Assembly: GCA_023436615.1 (NCBI GenBank)
Contig: JAEZIO010000068.1
Location: 1-48,694, forward strand
Length of the DNA stretch: 48,694 nucleotides
Direction of reading: 5' to 3'
DNA from: Pseudomonadota bacterium
GTDB taxonomy: Bacteria; Pseudomonadota; Alphaproteobacteria; Sphingomonadales; Sphingomonadaceae
Under the pieces are notes generated by a model. That model did not search any database and was not told where the DNA came from. It saw only the letters and a list, made by a program, of their open reading frames with translations. The translations under genes were made by a program, and so were the position numbers. This document shows positions 33,880 through 41,650 of this stretch, piece by piece (the first letter of the stretch is position 1; each line of letters opens with the position of its first letter).

Positions 33880-34122
33880 GTGAAAGTGCGTTTTTACGGG
33901 CGCCTGGCCGACACAGTTGCGCGGGAAATCGAGATGGACATGCCGGAAGGCTGTTCGGTCGCCGATCTTCGCGAGGCGCTTGCCGCTCGTTATCCGCAGG
34001 CCGAAATTATCCTCCAAAGCAGCCGATCACGCGCCTGTGTCGGCGATAGTCTGGTGGGCGACGATCAGCTGATCGCAAACGGCGAGACAGTCGAGTTCAT
34101 GCCGCCGGTCTCGGGCGGATGA
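33880..34122 (+). CDS. moaD: Molybdopterin synthase small subunit MoaD
   Basis: Ubiquitin-fold sulfur carrier (80 aa) for molybdopterin synthesis. The C-terminal GG (MPPVSGG) is the site of thiocarboxylation. VRFYGRLAD and ANGETVEFMPPVSGG match the family. The start is GTG 33880. It begins the run moaD-moaE-moaB-moaC-moeA and overlaps moaE by 4 nt. Confidence 0.94.
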   Translation: MKVRFYGRLADTVAREIEMDMPEGCSVADLREALAARYPQAEIILQSSRSRACVGDSLVGDDQLIANGETVEFMPPVSGG

Positions 34123-34577
34123 CCACCGTCGCCCGAGTTGAGCCGGACTCGCTATATCCGGAGAAGGAGCTCGCCGCACTCGTCGAGCATGCGCGCGGTG
34201 AGGGAGCTGTCGTCAGCTTTGTCGGCCTCGCCCGCGACCGCTCCGCGTCGGGAGGGACAGTCGTGGCGCTCCATCTGGAGCATCACCCAATTTTGACCGC
34301 GAAGTCTTTGCAGGAGATCGCCGACGAGGCGATCAGGCGCTTCGACGTGTCGCATGTCAGGATCGTCCATCGCTGCGGAAGGATGGAGCCCGGCGCCGCA
34401 ATCGTCTTCGCCGGCGCGGCTTCGCGGCACCGGCGGGCAGCGTTCGAAGCAGCGGACTATCTGATGGACCGGCTGAAGACCGAGGCAATATTCTGGAAGC
34501 GCGAGGAAGGAAGTGGCGAATCGCGGTGGATAGAGCCGACGAAAGCGGATTATGCCGACCGGAACAGATGGGAGTGA
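34119..34577 (+). CDS. moaE: Molybdopterin synthase catalytic subunit MoaE
   Basis: Large subunit (152 aa) that converts precursor Z (cyclic pyranopterin monophosphate) to molybdopterin with sulfur from MoaD. GAVVSFVGLARD, LHLEHHPIL, VRIVHRCGRMEPGAAIVFAG and the catalytic-lysine segment DRLKTEAIFWKRE are all present. It overlaps moaD as ATGA. moaB follows after 3 nt. Confidence 0.95.
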   Translation: MTTVARVEPDSLYPEKELAALVEHARGEGAVVSFVGLARDRSASGGTVVALHLEHHPILTAKSLQEIADEAIRRFDVSHVRIVHRCGRMEPGAAIVFAGAASRHRRAAFEAADYLMDRLKTEAIFWKREEGSGESRWIEPTKADYADRNRWE

Positions 34578-34580
34578 ACG

Positions 34581-35117
34581 TTGCCCGGAATTGACGAGAG
34601 CCTTCCCTTCTATCCGCTTCGTATTGCCGTGCTGACGATCTCGGATACCCGGGACGAAGAGAGCGACCGATCGGGGGGACTTCTAGCCGAACGGCTGACG
34701 AAGTCGGGCCATGAATTGGCTGGGAAGGTCATCGTGCGCGATGACGTCGATGCCATTCGCGGGCAGGTGCGCGCATGGGTCGACGACGCGGATGTCGACC
34801 TGATCATTTCAACAGGCGGGACCGGTTTCGCTCCGCGCGACGTGACGCCGGAGGCACTGAAGCCGCTGTTCAGACGCGAGATGGACGGCTTTTCGGTTCT
34901 CTTCCACCAGGCCAGCCTCGGAACGGTCGGCGTATCGACGCTGCAATCGCGAGCCTTTGCCGGCCAGATCGAGGATACGTTCGTCTTTTGCCTGCCCGGG
35001 TCCACGGGCGCCTGCCGCGACGGCTGGGACCTCGTCCTGTCGCTGGAGCTCGACAGCCGCTATCGGCCCTGCTCGCTTGCGGGACAGATCCCCAGGCTTC
35101 GGCATCTCTGCGCATGA
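34581..35117 (+). CDS. moaB: Molybdenum cofactor protein MoaB/Mog family
   Basis: A 178-aa MogA/MoaB-fold protein that adenylylates molybdopterin before molybdenum insertion. IAVLTISDTRDEESDRSG and LIISTGGTGFAPRDVTPEAL are the diagnostic motifs, and FCLPGSTGACRDGWD is the C-terminal signature. The start is TTG 34581, supported by GGGAG 6 nt upstream. It overlaps moaC by 4 nt. MoaB is preferred to MogA by length and by neighbours. Confidence 0.92.
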   Translation: MPGIDESLPFYPLRIAVLTISDTRDEESDRSGGLLAERLTKSGHELAGKVIVRDDVDAIRGQVRAWVDDADVDLIISTGGTGFAPRDVTPEALKPLFRREMDGFSVLFHQASLGTVGVSTLQSRAFAGQIEDTFVFCLPGSTGACRDGWDLVLSLELDSRYRPCSLAGQIPRLRHLCA

Positions 35118-35590
35118 GCAAGCTCACTCACGTCGATGAGGCCGGCCGGGCGCGGATGGTGGACGTCACCAGTAAGGCGGTAACCGCGAGGTCGGCCACT
35201 GCCGAAGGCACGCTGACCTGTGCGAACGCGACACTGGAGGCGATCCGCGCCGGCGCCACGCCAAAGGGTTCGGTTATCGCTACCGCGGAGCTCGCCGGGA
35301 TCATGGCAGCGAAGCGGACTGCAGAAATCATCCCCCTTTGCCATCCGCTTCCTCTCACGAAAGTCGCCGTGGCCGTCGAGATCGACGAGAGCCTGCCCGG
35401 ACTTCGGGTCCAAGCGGAAGTCCGCACGAACGCGGTCACCGGCGTCGAAATGGAAGCGCTGACGGCCGTTTCCGCGGCGTGCCTGACGCTGTTCGACATG
35501 CTCAAGGCGATCGACCGGGAGATGGTCATCGGCGGCATCGCCGTGACGTCCAAGACGGGCGGCAAATCCGGCGACTGGCGAAAGGGATGA
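35114..35590 (+). CDS. moaC: Cyclic pyranopterin monophosphate synthase MoaC
   Basis: Second enzyme of molybdopterin synthesis, acting on the product of MoaA (not in this window). The active-site strands EIIPLCHPLPLTK and VTGVEMEALTAVSAACLTLFDMLKA are intact, as is SKTGGKSG at the C-terminus. The start ATG 35114 overlaps moaB; product 158 aa. The stop overlaps moeA as ATGA. Confidence 0.96.
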   Translation: MSKLTHVDEAGRARMVDVTSKAVTARSATAEGTLTCANATLEAIRAGATPKGSVIATAELAGIMAAKRTAEIIPLCHPLPLTKVAVAVEIDESLPGLRVQAEVRTNAVTGVEMEALTAVSAACLTLFDMLKAIDREMVIGGIAVTSKTGGKSGDWRKG

Positions 35591-36774
35591 TCGGCTTCGA
35601 CGAAGCGGTCGAACTGGTCCGCAAAACGGCCCGACCGACCGGGACCGAGCGAATTCCCCTGGAGCGCGCGCACCGGCGTGTGCTGGCGGAGCCCGTCATC
35701 GCGCAGATCGACGCGCCGCGGACTGACGTCTCCGCGATGGACGGTTACGCCGTCCGCGAGTCCGACCTTGTCGAGCTTCCCGCGCGTCTTCGCATAGCCG
35801 GGCGATCCTATGCCGGGTCCGGCTACGGGCGGGGCCTGTCGGATGGGGAGTGCGTGCGCATCTTCACCGGCGCTCCAGTCCCACCGGACGCAGACCGCGT
35901 GGTGATCCAGGAAAATGTCCGCGCTGAGGGCGACGTCGCGGTTTTCGAATCTGCCCTGGGCCCGGCGCGACACATCCGTCACGCAGCGTCCGACTTCGCG
36001 TGCGGCGACACGCTTCTAGAGGCAGGACGCGTCCTCGATTCCCGCGCAATTGTCGCGGTGGCTGCAGCCGACCTCTCTGAAGTCGAGGTCTATCGCGCTC
36101 CGCGAGTGGCCATCCTCGGGACCGGCGACGAGCTCGTCGAACCCGGGCGTGCGCGGGAGAGTGTCGACAGCATCCCGGAAAGCGTTTCGTTCGGGATCGC
36201 CGCGCTGGCGCACTCGTGGGGCGGCAAACTGGTCGGCCGGTCACGCATGGGCGACGACTTGGGCGAACTCGAGCGCGCAGCGGAGGCGGCCGTTTCCCAA
36301 GCGGAGCTCGTGGTGGTGACTGGCGGAGCATCCGTCGGGGAAAAGGACTTCGCCAAGCGAATGTTCGAACCGCTTGGCCTCGAGCTGATATTTTCGAAGG
36401 TCGCGATCAAGCCGGGCAAGCCTGTCTGGCTGGGCCGCGCTGGCCAAACGCTCGTGATCGGTCTCCCCGGCAACCCGACGTCCGCGCTGGTAACGGGCCG
36501 CCTGCTGCTTGCGCCGCTGGTTGCAGGCCTATGCGGCCGGAGCATCGACGAAGCGCTCCGTTGGCGTCGGCTTCCGCTCGCCAACGAGCTCGGCGGTTGC
36601 GGCGCGCGGGAGACCTTTCACAGGGCCGGCCGCGACGGTGACCGCGTGCAAATGCTTTCGAACCAGGACTCGAGCGCTCAGAAGAGTCTGGCCGAGGCCG
36701 ATGTGCTAGTCCGCCAGGTGCCGAATGCGCCGGCGCAGTCCGCCGGATCGCTCGTCGAGACGCTCGACTTCTAA
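35587..36774 (+). CDS. moeA: Molybdopterin molybdenumtransferase MoeA
   Basis: Inserts molybdenum into adenylylated molybdopterin. At 395 aa it has the MoeA order: domain I/II with DVSAMDGYAV and RIFTGAPVPPDADRVVIQE, domain III with GDELVEPG, VVVTGGASVGEKDF and LPGNPTSALVTG, and a C-terminal domain IV. ATG 35587 overlaps moaC. Its TAA stop is part of CTAA, shared with the convergent mobA stop. Confidence 0.95.
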   Translation: MIGFDEAVELVRKTARPTGTERIPLERAHRRVLAEPVIAQIDAPRTDVSAMDGYAVRESDLVELPARLRIAGRSYAGSGYGRGLSDGECVRIFTGAPVPPDADRVVIQENVRAEGDVAVFESALGPARHIRHAASDFACGDTLLEAGRVLDSRAIVAVAAADLSEVEVYRAPRVAILGTGDELVEPGRARESVDSIPESVSFGIAALAHSWGGKLVGRSRMGDDLGELERAAEAAVSQAELVVVTGGASVGEKDFAKRMFEPLGLELIFSKVAIKPGKPVWLGRAGQTLVIGLPGNPTSALVTGRLLLAPLVAGLCGRSIDEALRWRRLPLANELGGCGARETFHRAGRDGDRVQMLSNQDSSAQKSLAEADVLVRQVPNAPAQSAGSLVETLDF

Positions 36775-37355
36775 CGGGTGAGCCGTCGCTCCGCGGCGTC
36801 AAGATCGTCTGCGGTATTGATGTTGAAGAATGGGTCAGGATCGGGCGCCCATTCGGCAGTTGCATAGCCGATCGCCTCCGCGAAGCCCTTCAACGAGCGC
36901 TTGCCGGTCCGGAGATAGAGCGGCGCCTTGTCCAGCGCGCCGATCCTCCACAAGCCGCATACGGGATGCATCCTCCCGCCGCTGCTGGCGACAGCCGCGA
37001 GCTTGTCGCCGATTGCCGCCTGGAGACGGGCCAGCAAGTCCCGCGGAAGAAAGGGCATGTCCGCGGGAATAACGAGGGCCTCCGAGCGGGCGTTCTCGCG
37101 AGCGAATTCGAGCGCTGGGAGCAGGCCGCCGAGCGGTCCCTCGACCTCGGGATCGTCGACGATCACTCTCGCTCCAGAGATCGCGAGCTGATCGGAGAAG
37201 CGACAGGCAACCGCCACCGTTGACGAATAGCCGCATGCCAGCGCGACAGCGCGGTCGATCAAGGTGCGGCCTGCGAGGCGCCGCAGCGGTTTCGATCCTC
37301 CGATCCGCGAACCTTCTCCTCCCGCGAGAATCACCACCGGCGTCACATTGCTCAT
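36771..37355 (-). CDS. mobA: Molybdenum cofactor guanylyltransferase MobA
   Basis: Attaches GMP to Mo-molybdopterin, giving the guanine dinucleotide cofactor that NarG-type enzymes need. The nucleotidyltransferase motif VILAGGEGSRIGGSKPLRRL at residues 8-27, PADMPFL and the C-terminal FFNINTADDL are typical. The product is 194 aa from ATG 37355, which overlaps the tauE stop as ATGA. The longer open frame to 37910 lies inside tauE. The 3' end overlaps moeA by 4 nt. Confidence 0.94.
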   Translation of the reverse strand: MSNVTPVVILAGGEGSRIGGSKPLRRLAGRTLIDRAVALACGYSSTVAVACRFSDQLAISGARVIVDDPEVEGPLGGLLPALEFARENARSEALVIPADMPFLPRDLLARLQAAIGDKLAAVASSGGRMHPVCGLWRIGALDKAPLYLRTGKRSLKGFAEAIGYATAEWAPDPDPFFNINTADDLDAAERRLTR

Positions 37356-38092
37356 GCGAACAGCAGCTTCGCGCCGGCGACGACCAGGACCGCGCCGAGG
37401 AAGCGCAGCAGCCAGGGCCGCGGCAAACGGCTGACTCCAAGCCATGTGCCCACGAGCGCGCCGATCGCCACCGCCGCCATGAAGATCGGCAGCTCGCCAG
37501 GAAGCTGCCCGAAGGCGGCGACATTGCCGGCGAGACCGGCGGCGGAATTGAGGAAGATGAAGGCCGAAACGACGCCGGACGTGCGGCGCGGCTCTTCCCA
37601 GGCCAGCAGGATGATAAGCGGGCTTAGGAATATTCCGCCGCCGGTTCCGGTCAGACCCGCAAGCAAGCCGAGCACCGCTCCAACCGGGAGCGTAACGGCG
37701 AGCGATGGGCTGCGCGTTTCGCGCTCGGCGAGGCGTGTCGGCTGCCAAAGGAGTCGAAGGGAAGCCATCCACAACAGGATTCCCACGAGCGGCTTGTAAT
37801 ATAGTGGCGGCAAATGGATGCCGCCGCCGATGAAAGCTGCGGGCGTCGCGGTGACGGCGAAAGCCAGGACGAGCTTCCAGTTCGAAAGGCCCTGGCTCGA
37901 ATAGCGCCATGCACCGAAGCCGGCGACAAGAAGGTTCAGAGCGAGCGCGGTCGGCTTCATCACTTCCGGCGCGACTGCGAACAACGCCATGATCGCCAGA
38001 TAGGCGGATGCGCCGCCGTGGCCGACGCTGGAGTAAAGCGCCGCACCAATCGCCATGAGCACCGCGATTGCGATGACAACGCCCGGATCCAT
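37352..38092 (-). CDS. TauE/SafE family anion transporter
   Basis: Eight-helix membrane protein of the TauE/SafE (DUF81) family, 246 aa from ATG 38092; a TTG at 38104 would add four residues. The two inverted halves carry ALYSSVGHGGASAYLA and GLTGTGGGIFLSPLI, the family signatures. Members export sulfite or organosulfonates, or have unknown anion substrates. It is coupled to mobA by ATGA within a molybdenum-cofactor cluster, so transport of a sulfur or molybdenum oxyanion is a possible but unproven role. Confidence 0.9.
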   Translation of the reverse strand: MDPGVVIAIAVLMAIGAALYSSVGHGGASAYLAIMALFAVAPEVMKPTALALNLLVAGFGAWRYSSQGLSNWKLVLAFAVTATPAAFIGGGIHLPPLYYKPLVGILLWMASLRLLWQPTRLAERETRSPSLAVTLPVGAVLGLLAGLTGTGGGIFLSPLIILLAWEEPRRTSGVVSAFIFLNSAAGLAGNVAAFGQLPGELPIFMAAVAIGALVGTWLGVSRLPRPWLLRFLGAVLVVAGAKLLFA

Positions 38093-38181
38093 CAGCCTCT
38101 GCAAACCCCCGATCAGCGCTCGAGAGCTTGCGTCGCTACTTCATCGGCACCGAAAGGCAACGCGGCCGCGCGCCCCAGCCT

Positions 38182-38913
38182 TCAAAATTCGCAGCTTCCG
38201 TCGGCCACTTCGCACAGGCTCTCGCGGTCCAGGATCTCGACGCGGTTAAGCGTCTCGAGACGGATCAGCCGGTCCCGCTTGAACTGCGAAACCACGCGGC
38301 TCACGGTTTCCTTGGTGAGGCCGAGGAAGTCGGCGATATCCGATCGGCTCATTGGCAGGTCCACGAACCGGCCCTCCTGAAGACCAGCCTTGTTCGCCAG
38401 ATCCAGCAGGAAGCTCGCAAAGCGTTCCGCCGCCATCTTGCGGCCAAGCAGCACGAGCTGCTGCTGTGCAGCCGCGAGCTCGTGGGCGGCCATCAGGTAA
38501 AGTTCGCGCTCCATTGCCGGGCGCGATTCAACCCAATCGTCGAATCGCTTGCGCGGGAACCAGCAAAGCTGCGATTCCTCGAGGGCCTCGGCGCTGTACG
38601 CATATTCGTCGTGGACGCTGACCCCGAGGAAGTCGCCGGGGAACATGAAGCCGGTCACCTGCCGGCGTCCGTCGGCCAGCAGCTTGTAGAGTTTGACGGA
38701 CCCGCGGGTCAGCGTGAATACGCGCCCCGCCTTGTCGCCTTCGTGGAAAATGGGCTCGCCGGCCGCAAGGACGAGCGTCCAGCCAAGCGACTTGAACTGC
38801 GCAAGGTCCTTGCAGTCGAGGACACCGCACACCGCGCGAGCGCGAACATTGCAGTCAAGACAGGGATGACCGGCCGGCAGTGGTTCGAGATGGCGTTCCG
38901 CGGGTGCAAGCAC
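38182..38913 (-). CDS. fnr: Fnr-type oxygen-sensing Crp/Fnr regulator
   Basis: Anaerobic transcription activator with a [4Fe-4S] sensor. Numbered from GTG 38913, C18, C21 and C29 (C-x2-C-x7-C, as in FnrL) and C117 are the expected ligands; C34 is extra. The cAMP-binding fold spans about 35-150. The helix-turn-helix SRSDIADFLGLTKETVSRVVSQF contains the E..SR pattern that reads TTGAT-N4-ATCAA. AAGGAGG (38919-38925 on the plus strand) is 5 nt from GTG 38913 but only 2 from GTG 38916, so 38913 is preferred. An Fnr-like site lies just upstream. It most likely controls the nar genes. Confidence 0.93.
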   Translation of the reverse strand: MLAPAERHLEPLPAGHPCLDCNVRARAVCGVLDCKDLAQFKSLGWTLVLAAGEPIFHEGDKAGRVFTLTRGSVKLYKLLADGRRQVTGFMFPGDFLGVSVHDEYAYSAEALEESQLCWFPRKRFDDWVESRPAMERELYLMAAHELAAAQQQLVLLGRKMAAERFASFLLDLANKAGLQEGRFVDLPMSRSDIADFLGLTKETVSRVVSQFKRDRLIRLETLNRVEILDRESLCEVADGSCEF

Positions 38914-38934
38914 CACGACCTCCTTCGTGCCGAA

Positions 38935-38948
38935 CTGATGTGGATCAT
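38935..38948. promoter_or_regulatory. Fnr-like binding site
   Basis: CTGATGTGGATCAT matches the Fnr consensus TTGAT-N4-ATCAA at 8 of 10 defined positions, with the TGAT/ATCA core intact. It sits 19-32 nt upstream of the fnr start and about 66 nt before the divergent gene at 39015. It suggests Fnr autoregulation and control of that gene. Confidence 0.55.
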
Positions 38949-39014
38949 TCGATACGACGGTCCGGGCAGGTAACCCATACGCATATTCCCGTATCGCCCG
39001 AGGCGGAGGCGGCC

Positions 39015-39395
39015 ATGCGCCATCTTGCGGCTGTTGAGCTCAACCCCGACGAATTCCCCAGGGCGTGGGCGCTGGTGCGAACGGTCGAGCCCGATCTACA
39101 GCTCGACAGCTGGAACGAGCTCGGCGAAGCGCTGATCGACCGCGGTGGCGGAGTCATCGGTCTAGAGTCGCCGGACCGGACGCTTCACGGGCTTGCAACC
39201 TACGAGATTGTGGAACGCGCCCTGTTCGGTAGCATGCTCAACGTCGCGACCTTCGTGACCTTCGAGCTGACGGGACGCGGACATGCGAGACAGGCCCTGC
39301 TCAAGGCGCTGCACGAGCTCGCCGAAGCGCTCGGATGCACGGGAGCGATCATCAGCGAAGAAGCCGGGCGCCAGTTACGATCGCGGGACCACTGA
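39015..39395 (+). CDS. Hypothetical protein divergent from fnr
   Basis: A 126-aa cytoplasmic protein without signal peptide or membrane helix. The layout (an AVELNPDEFPRAWALVRTVEPDL N-terminus, a central TYEIVERALFGSMLNVATFVTFELTGRGHARQALLKAL and a helical LHELAEALGCTGAIISEE) faintly recalls an acetyltransferase-like fold, but no function is claimed. The start is ATG 39015 with GGCGGAGG just upstream; the open frame to 38880 crosses the fnr start. The Fnr-like box suggests anaerobic expression. It ends 15 nt before the convergent nar-operon tail. Confidence 0.65.
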   Translation: MRHLAAVELNPDEFPRAWALVRTVEPDLQLDSWNELGEALIDRGGGVIGLESPDRTLHGLATYEIVERALFGSMLNVATFVTFELTGRGHARQALLKALHELAEALGCTGAIISEEAGRQLRSRDH

Positions 39396-39410
39396 AGTCG
39401 CCGCGATCGG

Positions 39411-39620
39411 TCAGACGAGGAAGTAAATCGCGAGCGCTATGCAGACCAGCGTGACGACGAGCCAGACGACGGGCCACCCCTCGCCCTCCCCTTCGCGCGC
39501 CGAAGCGGTGTCGATCGGCGCCGGAGTCACGTTCTGCGTGTCGTAGACGGTTTCCGTCCGGCTCTTCAGTGCAGGGTTCAGCGGACCGTCGGCCGATTCA
39601 TCGGATCGATTGTCACTCAT
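39411..39620 (-). CDS. Small C-terminally membrane-anchored protein, end of the nar operon
   Basis: A 69-aa protein with a polar N-terminal half (rich in Asp, Ser, Thr, Glu) and one C-terminal membrane helix (WPVVWLVVTLVCIALAIYFLV), so a tail-anchored topology is likely. No family recognised. It overlaps the upstream 110-aa gene by 8 nt, placing it in the same transcript as narGHJI. It may be an assembly or anchoring helper, but nothing in the sequence shows this. Confidence 0.65.
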   Translation of the reverse strand: MSDNRSDESADGPLNPALKSRTETVYDTQNVTPAPIDTASAREGEGEGWPVVWLVVTLVCIALAIYFLV

Positions 39621-39945
39621 CGTCAGCTCCTGCGGAATGCGTGGCGAAAGAGTGATCGCCGCAGCCCTTCACCGTCAAGCGCCAATTGACCATCGCGCGC
39701 ATGCATTCGCCGCCCGGGTCCGCGCTATCACGAAGGGCCGACATGAGAGTCGCCCAATCCTCTTCACCGGCATAACGCGAGAAATCGGCGATGGCCGAGC
39801 GGACAAGCCCAGCCGTCGAAAGGCCTTCCCGAGCGGCTGCGCGCGATACGGCTACGGCCAGCTCCGGGTCGCTCGACTGGAGCGAGGACTGGAACGACCC
39901 GGCCGAGGCACGGGCCATGCCGAGGATGTCGCCGAGCGTAGCCAT
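39613..39945 (-). CDS. Hypothetical 110-aa protein in the nar operon
   Basis: A soluble, mainly helical protein (MATLGDILGMARASAGSFQSSL, then an Ala-rich helix and DWATLMSALRDSADPGGECMRAMVNWRL) with two cysteines (GGEC, KGCGDHSFATH). The start overlaps the stop of the parvulin gene as ATGA, and its end overlaps the next small gene by 8 nt, so it is translated as part of the nitrate reductase operon. No family recognised. Confidence 0.7.
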   Translation of the reverse strand: MATLGDILGMARASAGSFQSSLQSSDPELAVAVSRAAAREGLSTAGLVRSAIADFSRYAGEEDWATLMSALRDSADPGGECMRAMVNWRLTVKGCGDHSFATHSAGADDE

Positions 39946-40859
39946 CAGCTCGCCGGGCTGCCTTCGATGAGAACGCCTTCGACGTCGGATCGCGCGGCAA
40001 GGTCAGCCACGTAGCGCGCCGCCGCAAGCGACCAGCTTCGTGCCTCGAGCATGTCGGCGATACGGTCCCGCACAGCCTCGAACGGCAGCACTTGGCCCGC
40101 AATTCGACGGTGCAGGCGAAGCACGTGCCAACCGAATCGCGAACGCACGGGCTCGCGCCCGGTCGTCCCTTCGGCCAAAGCTTCAATTCCCGCCTGGACA
40201 GGGGCGGCCAGCTCGCCGCGGCGGATCTGACCGAGCGACCCATCCTGCTGCCCCGATGGGCAGGTAGAATGCGTTCGCGCGGCCTGAGCGAAGGCCTTCG
40301 GATCGTCGCCGACGGATTCCGCGACCGCGCGCGCGCGCAGCTCAGCGGCGGCCCAGCCGTCGTCTCCATCGCCGTCGGGCTCGATCAATATGTGCGCGGC
40401 CTCAAACAGGTCCGGTGTCCGGAAACGGTGCTGCTGCGAGTCGTAGAAGCGCCGGCATTCCTCCTCGCCCGGAGTTTCAGGCTGCACCTGGCTATCGAGC
40501 AGGGCACGGACCAGAGCATCCTCTTCGGCTTCGGTTCGGCCCGCCTCGTCAGTCTCCGGGTCCGCATCCACGTCGAGCCTGCGAGCCTCCTGCAACAGCA
40601 GCTCCCGCACCGCGAGCGCGCGCGCTGCCTCGACCCAGGCCGTTTCCGCGTCCGGCGCCGGGTGATGCTGGATTTCCTGCGCAATGGCTTCCGGCTCGAT
40701 CTCGATGCCGTTCACGCGCACCTCGCCGAATGTCGGCGGCGGTGGAATGGCGGGTTCGGGACCGCCGCCGCAGCCGCCGGTTTCGCAGGCGCTCGGCATC
40801 GCCGGCGCGGGCCTGGCAGCGGGGTCGCCGATATTGATGACGTCGAGCGGGCGGTTCAT
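39945..40859 (-). CDS. Parvulin-type peptidyl-prolyl isomerase of the nar operon
   Basis: A 304-aa NifM/PpiC-like protein. The N-terminal 50 residues hold an unusual Cys/Gly segment (SACETGGCGGGPE) and a proline run. A SurA-like helical region spans about 55-160, and the rotamase domain 165-265 has FEAAHILIEP, HSTCPSGQQDGSLGQIRRGEL and RSRFGWHVLRLHRR. There is no signal peptide, so it should act in the cytoplasm, where NarG is folded before cofactor insertion. It overlaps narI and the next gene by ATGA on both sides. A maturation role is inferred; PpiC-like genes are known beside narGHJI. Confidence 0.88.
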   Translation of the reverse strand: MNRPLDVINIGDPAARPAPAMPSACETGGCGGGPEPAIPPPPTFGEVRVNGIEIEPEAIAQEIQHHPAPDAETAWVEAARALAVRELLLQEARRLDVDADPETDEAGRTEAEEDALVRALLDSQVQPETPGEEECRRFYDSQQHRFRTPDLFEAAHILIEPDGDGDDGWAAAELRARAVAESVGDDPKAFAQAARTHSTCPSGQQDGSLGQIRRGELAAPVQAGIEALAEGTTGREPVRSRFGWHVLRLHRRIAGQVLPFEAVRDRIADMLEARSWSLAAARYVADLAARSDVEGVLIEGSPAS

Positions 40860-41650
40860 GCGCCCTCCTGCCCGCTTTCGGCCAGCTGCCGGAGGACGGT
40901 CGTTCCGCCGTAGCTCGGCGCGACGCCCGCGGGGCCATGGGTGAGGACCTCCGGTTTCTGGTCGACCGGCCGGCGCGAGCGAACGATCTGGAAGCCGGGA
41001 CGAAGCAGGTACCAGACCGGCGCGCTCCAGATGTGCACGAGCCGGGTGAACGGCGTGATCAGGAACAAGGTCAGGCCGAGGATGATGTGGAGCTTGTAGA
41101 CCAACGCCACGTCCTTGATCAGCTGGGGTGCCCCGGGATCGAGCGTCAGGATGCCGTTGGCCCAATTCATGAACTTGAGCATCTCGCTTCCGTCGAGATG
41201 CTTCAGCGTCCACCAGGTCGTCAGGATCCCCAGAGTCAGCTGAAGCCACAGGAGCACGAGCACGAGAATGTCGCCGATCGACGAGCTTCGACGAATTCGC
41301 GGATCGAACAGCCGGCGATGGAGGAGAAGCGTGCAGCCGATATAGGCGGCGACGCCCGCGATTCCGCCCACGACGAGCGCCGCGGTCTGCTTGAAGCTGT
41401 GGCTGATGCGCAGCGTGTCGATGACCGTGACCGGCGTGAGCAATCCCACCAGGTGCCCGAAGAACAGGATGATGATGCCCATGTGGAACAGGTTCGAGCC
41501 GATCATCATCTGGCGGCGTCGAAGGAACTGGCTCGACTGGGAGCGCCAGCTGAACTGGCTGGCGTCGAAGCGCAGGACGCTTCCGACGACCAGGACTGTC
41601 ACGGCCAGATAGGGGTACCAGCCGAATGCCAACTGGTTGATGAAATCCAT
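40856..41650 (-). CDS. narI: Respiratory nitrate reductase gamma subunit NarI
   Basis: Five-helix di-haem cytochrome b subunit (264 aa) that oxidises quinol and passes electrons to NarH. The four haem ligands are in place: H56 and H66 in FHMGIIILFFGHLVG, and H188 and H206 in YKLHIILG and RLVHIWSAP, matching H56, H66, H187 and H205 of Escherichia coli. The start is ATG 41650, overlapping the narJ stop as ATGA. The tail beyond 210 is longer and basic. Confidence 0.96.
   Translation of the reverse strand: MDFINQLAFGWYPYLAVTVLVVGSVLRFDASQFSWRSQSSQFLRRRQMMIGSNLFHMGIIILFFGHLVGLLTPVTVIDTLRISHSFKQTAALVVGGIAGVAAYIGCTLLLHRRLFDPRIRRSSSIGDILVLVLLWLQLTLGILTTWWTLKHLDGSEMLKFMNWANGILTLDPGAPQLIKDVALVYKLHIILGLTLFLITPFTRLVHIWSAPVWYLLRPGFQIVRSRRPVDQKPEVLTHGPAGVAPSYGGTTVLRQLAESGQEGA

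Noticed and set aside
38951..38997. ATACG/CGTAT half-sites repeated upstream of the 39015 gene, considered as NarL or another regulator site
   Set aside because: The 5-bp arms are short and do not match the NarL heptamer; chance occurrence is likely.
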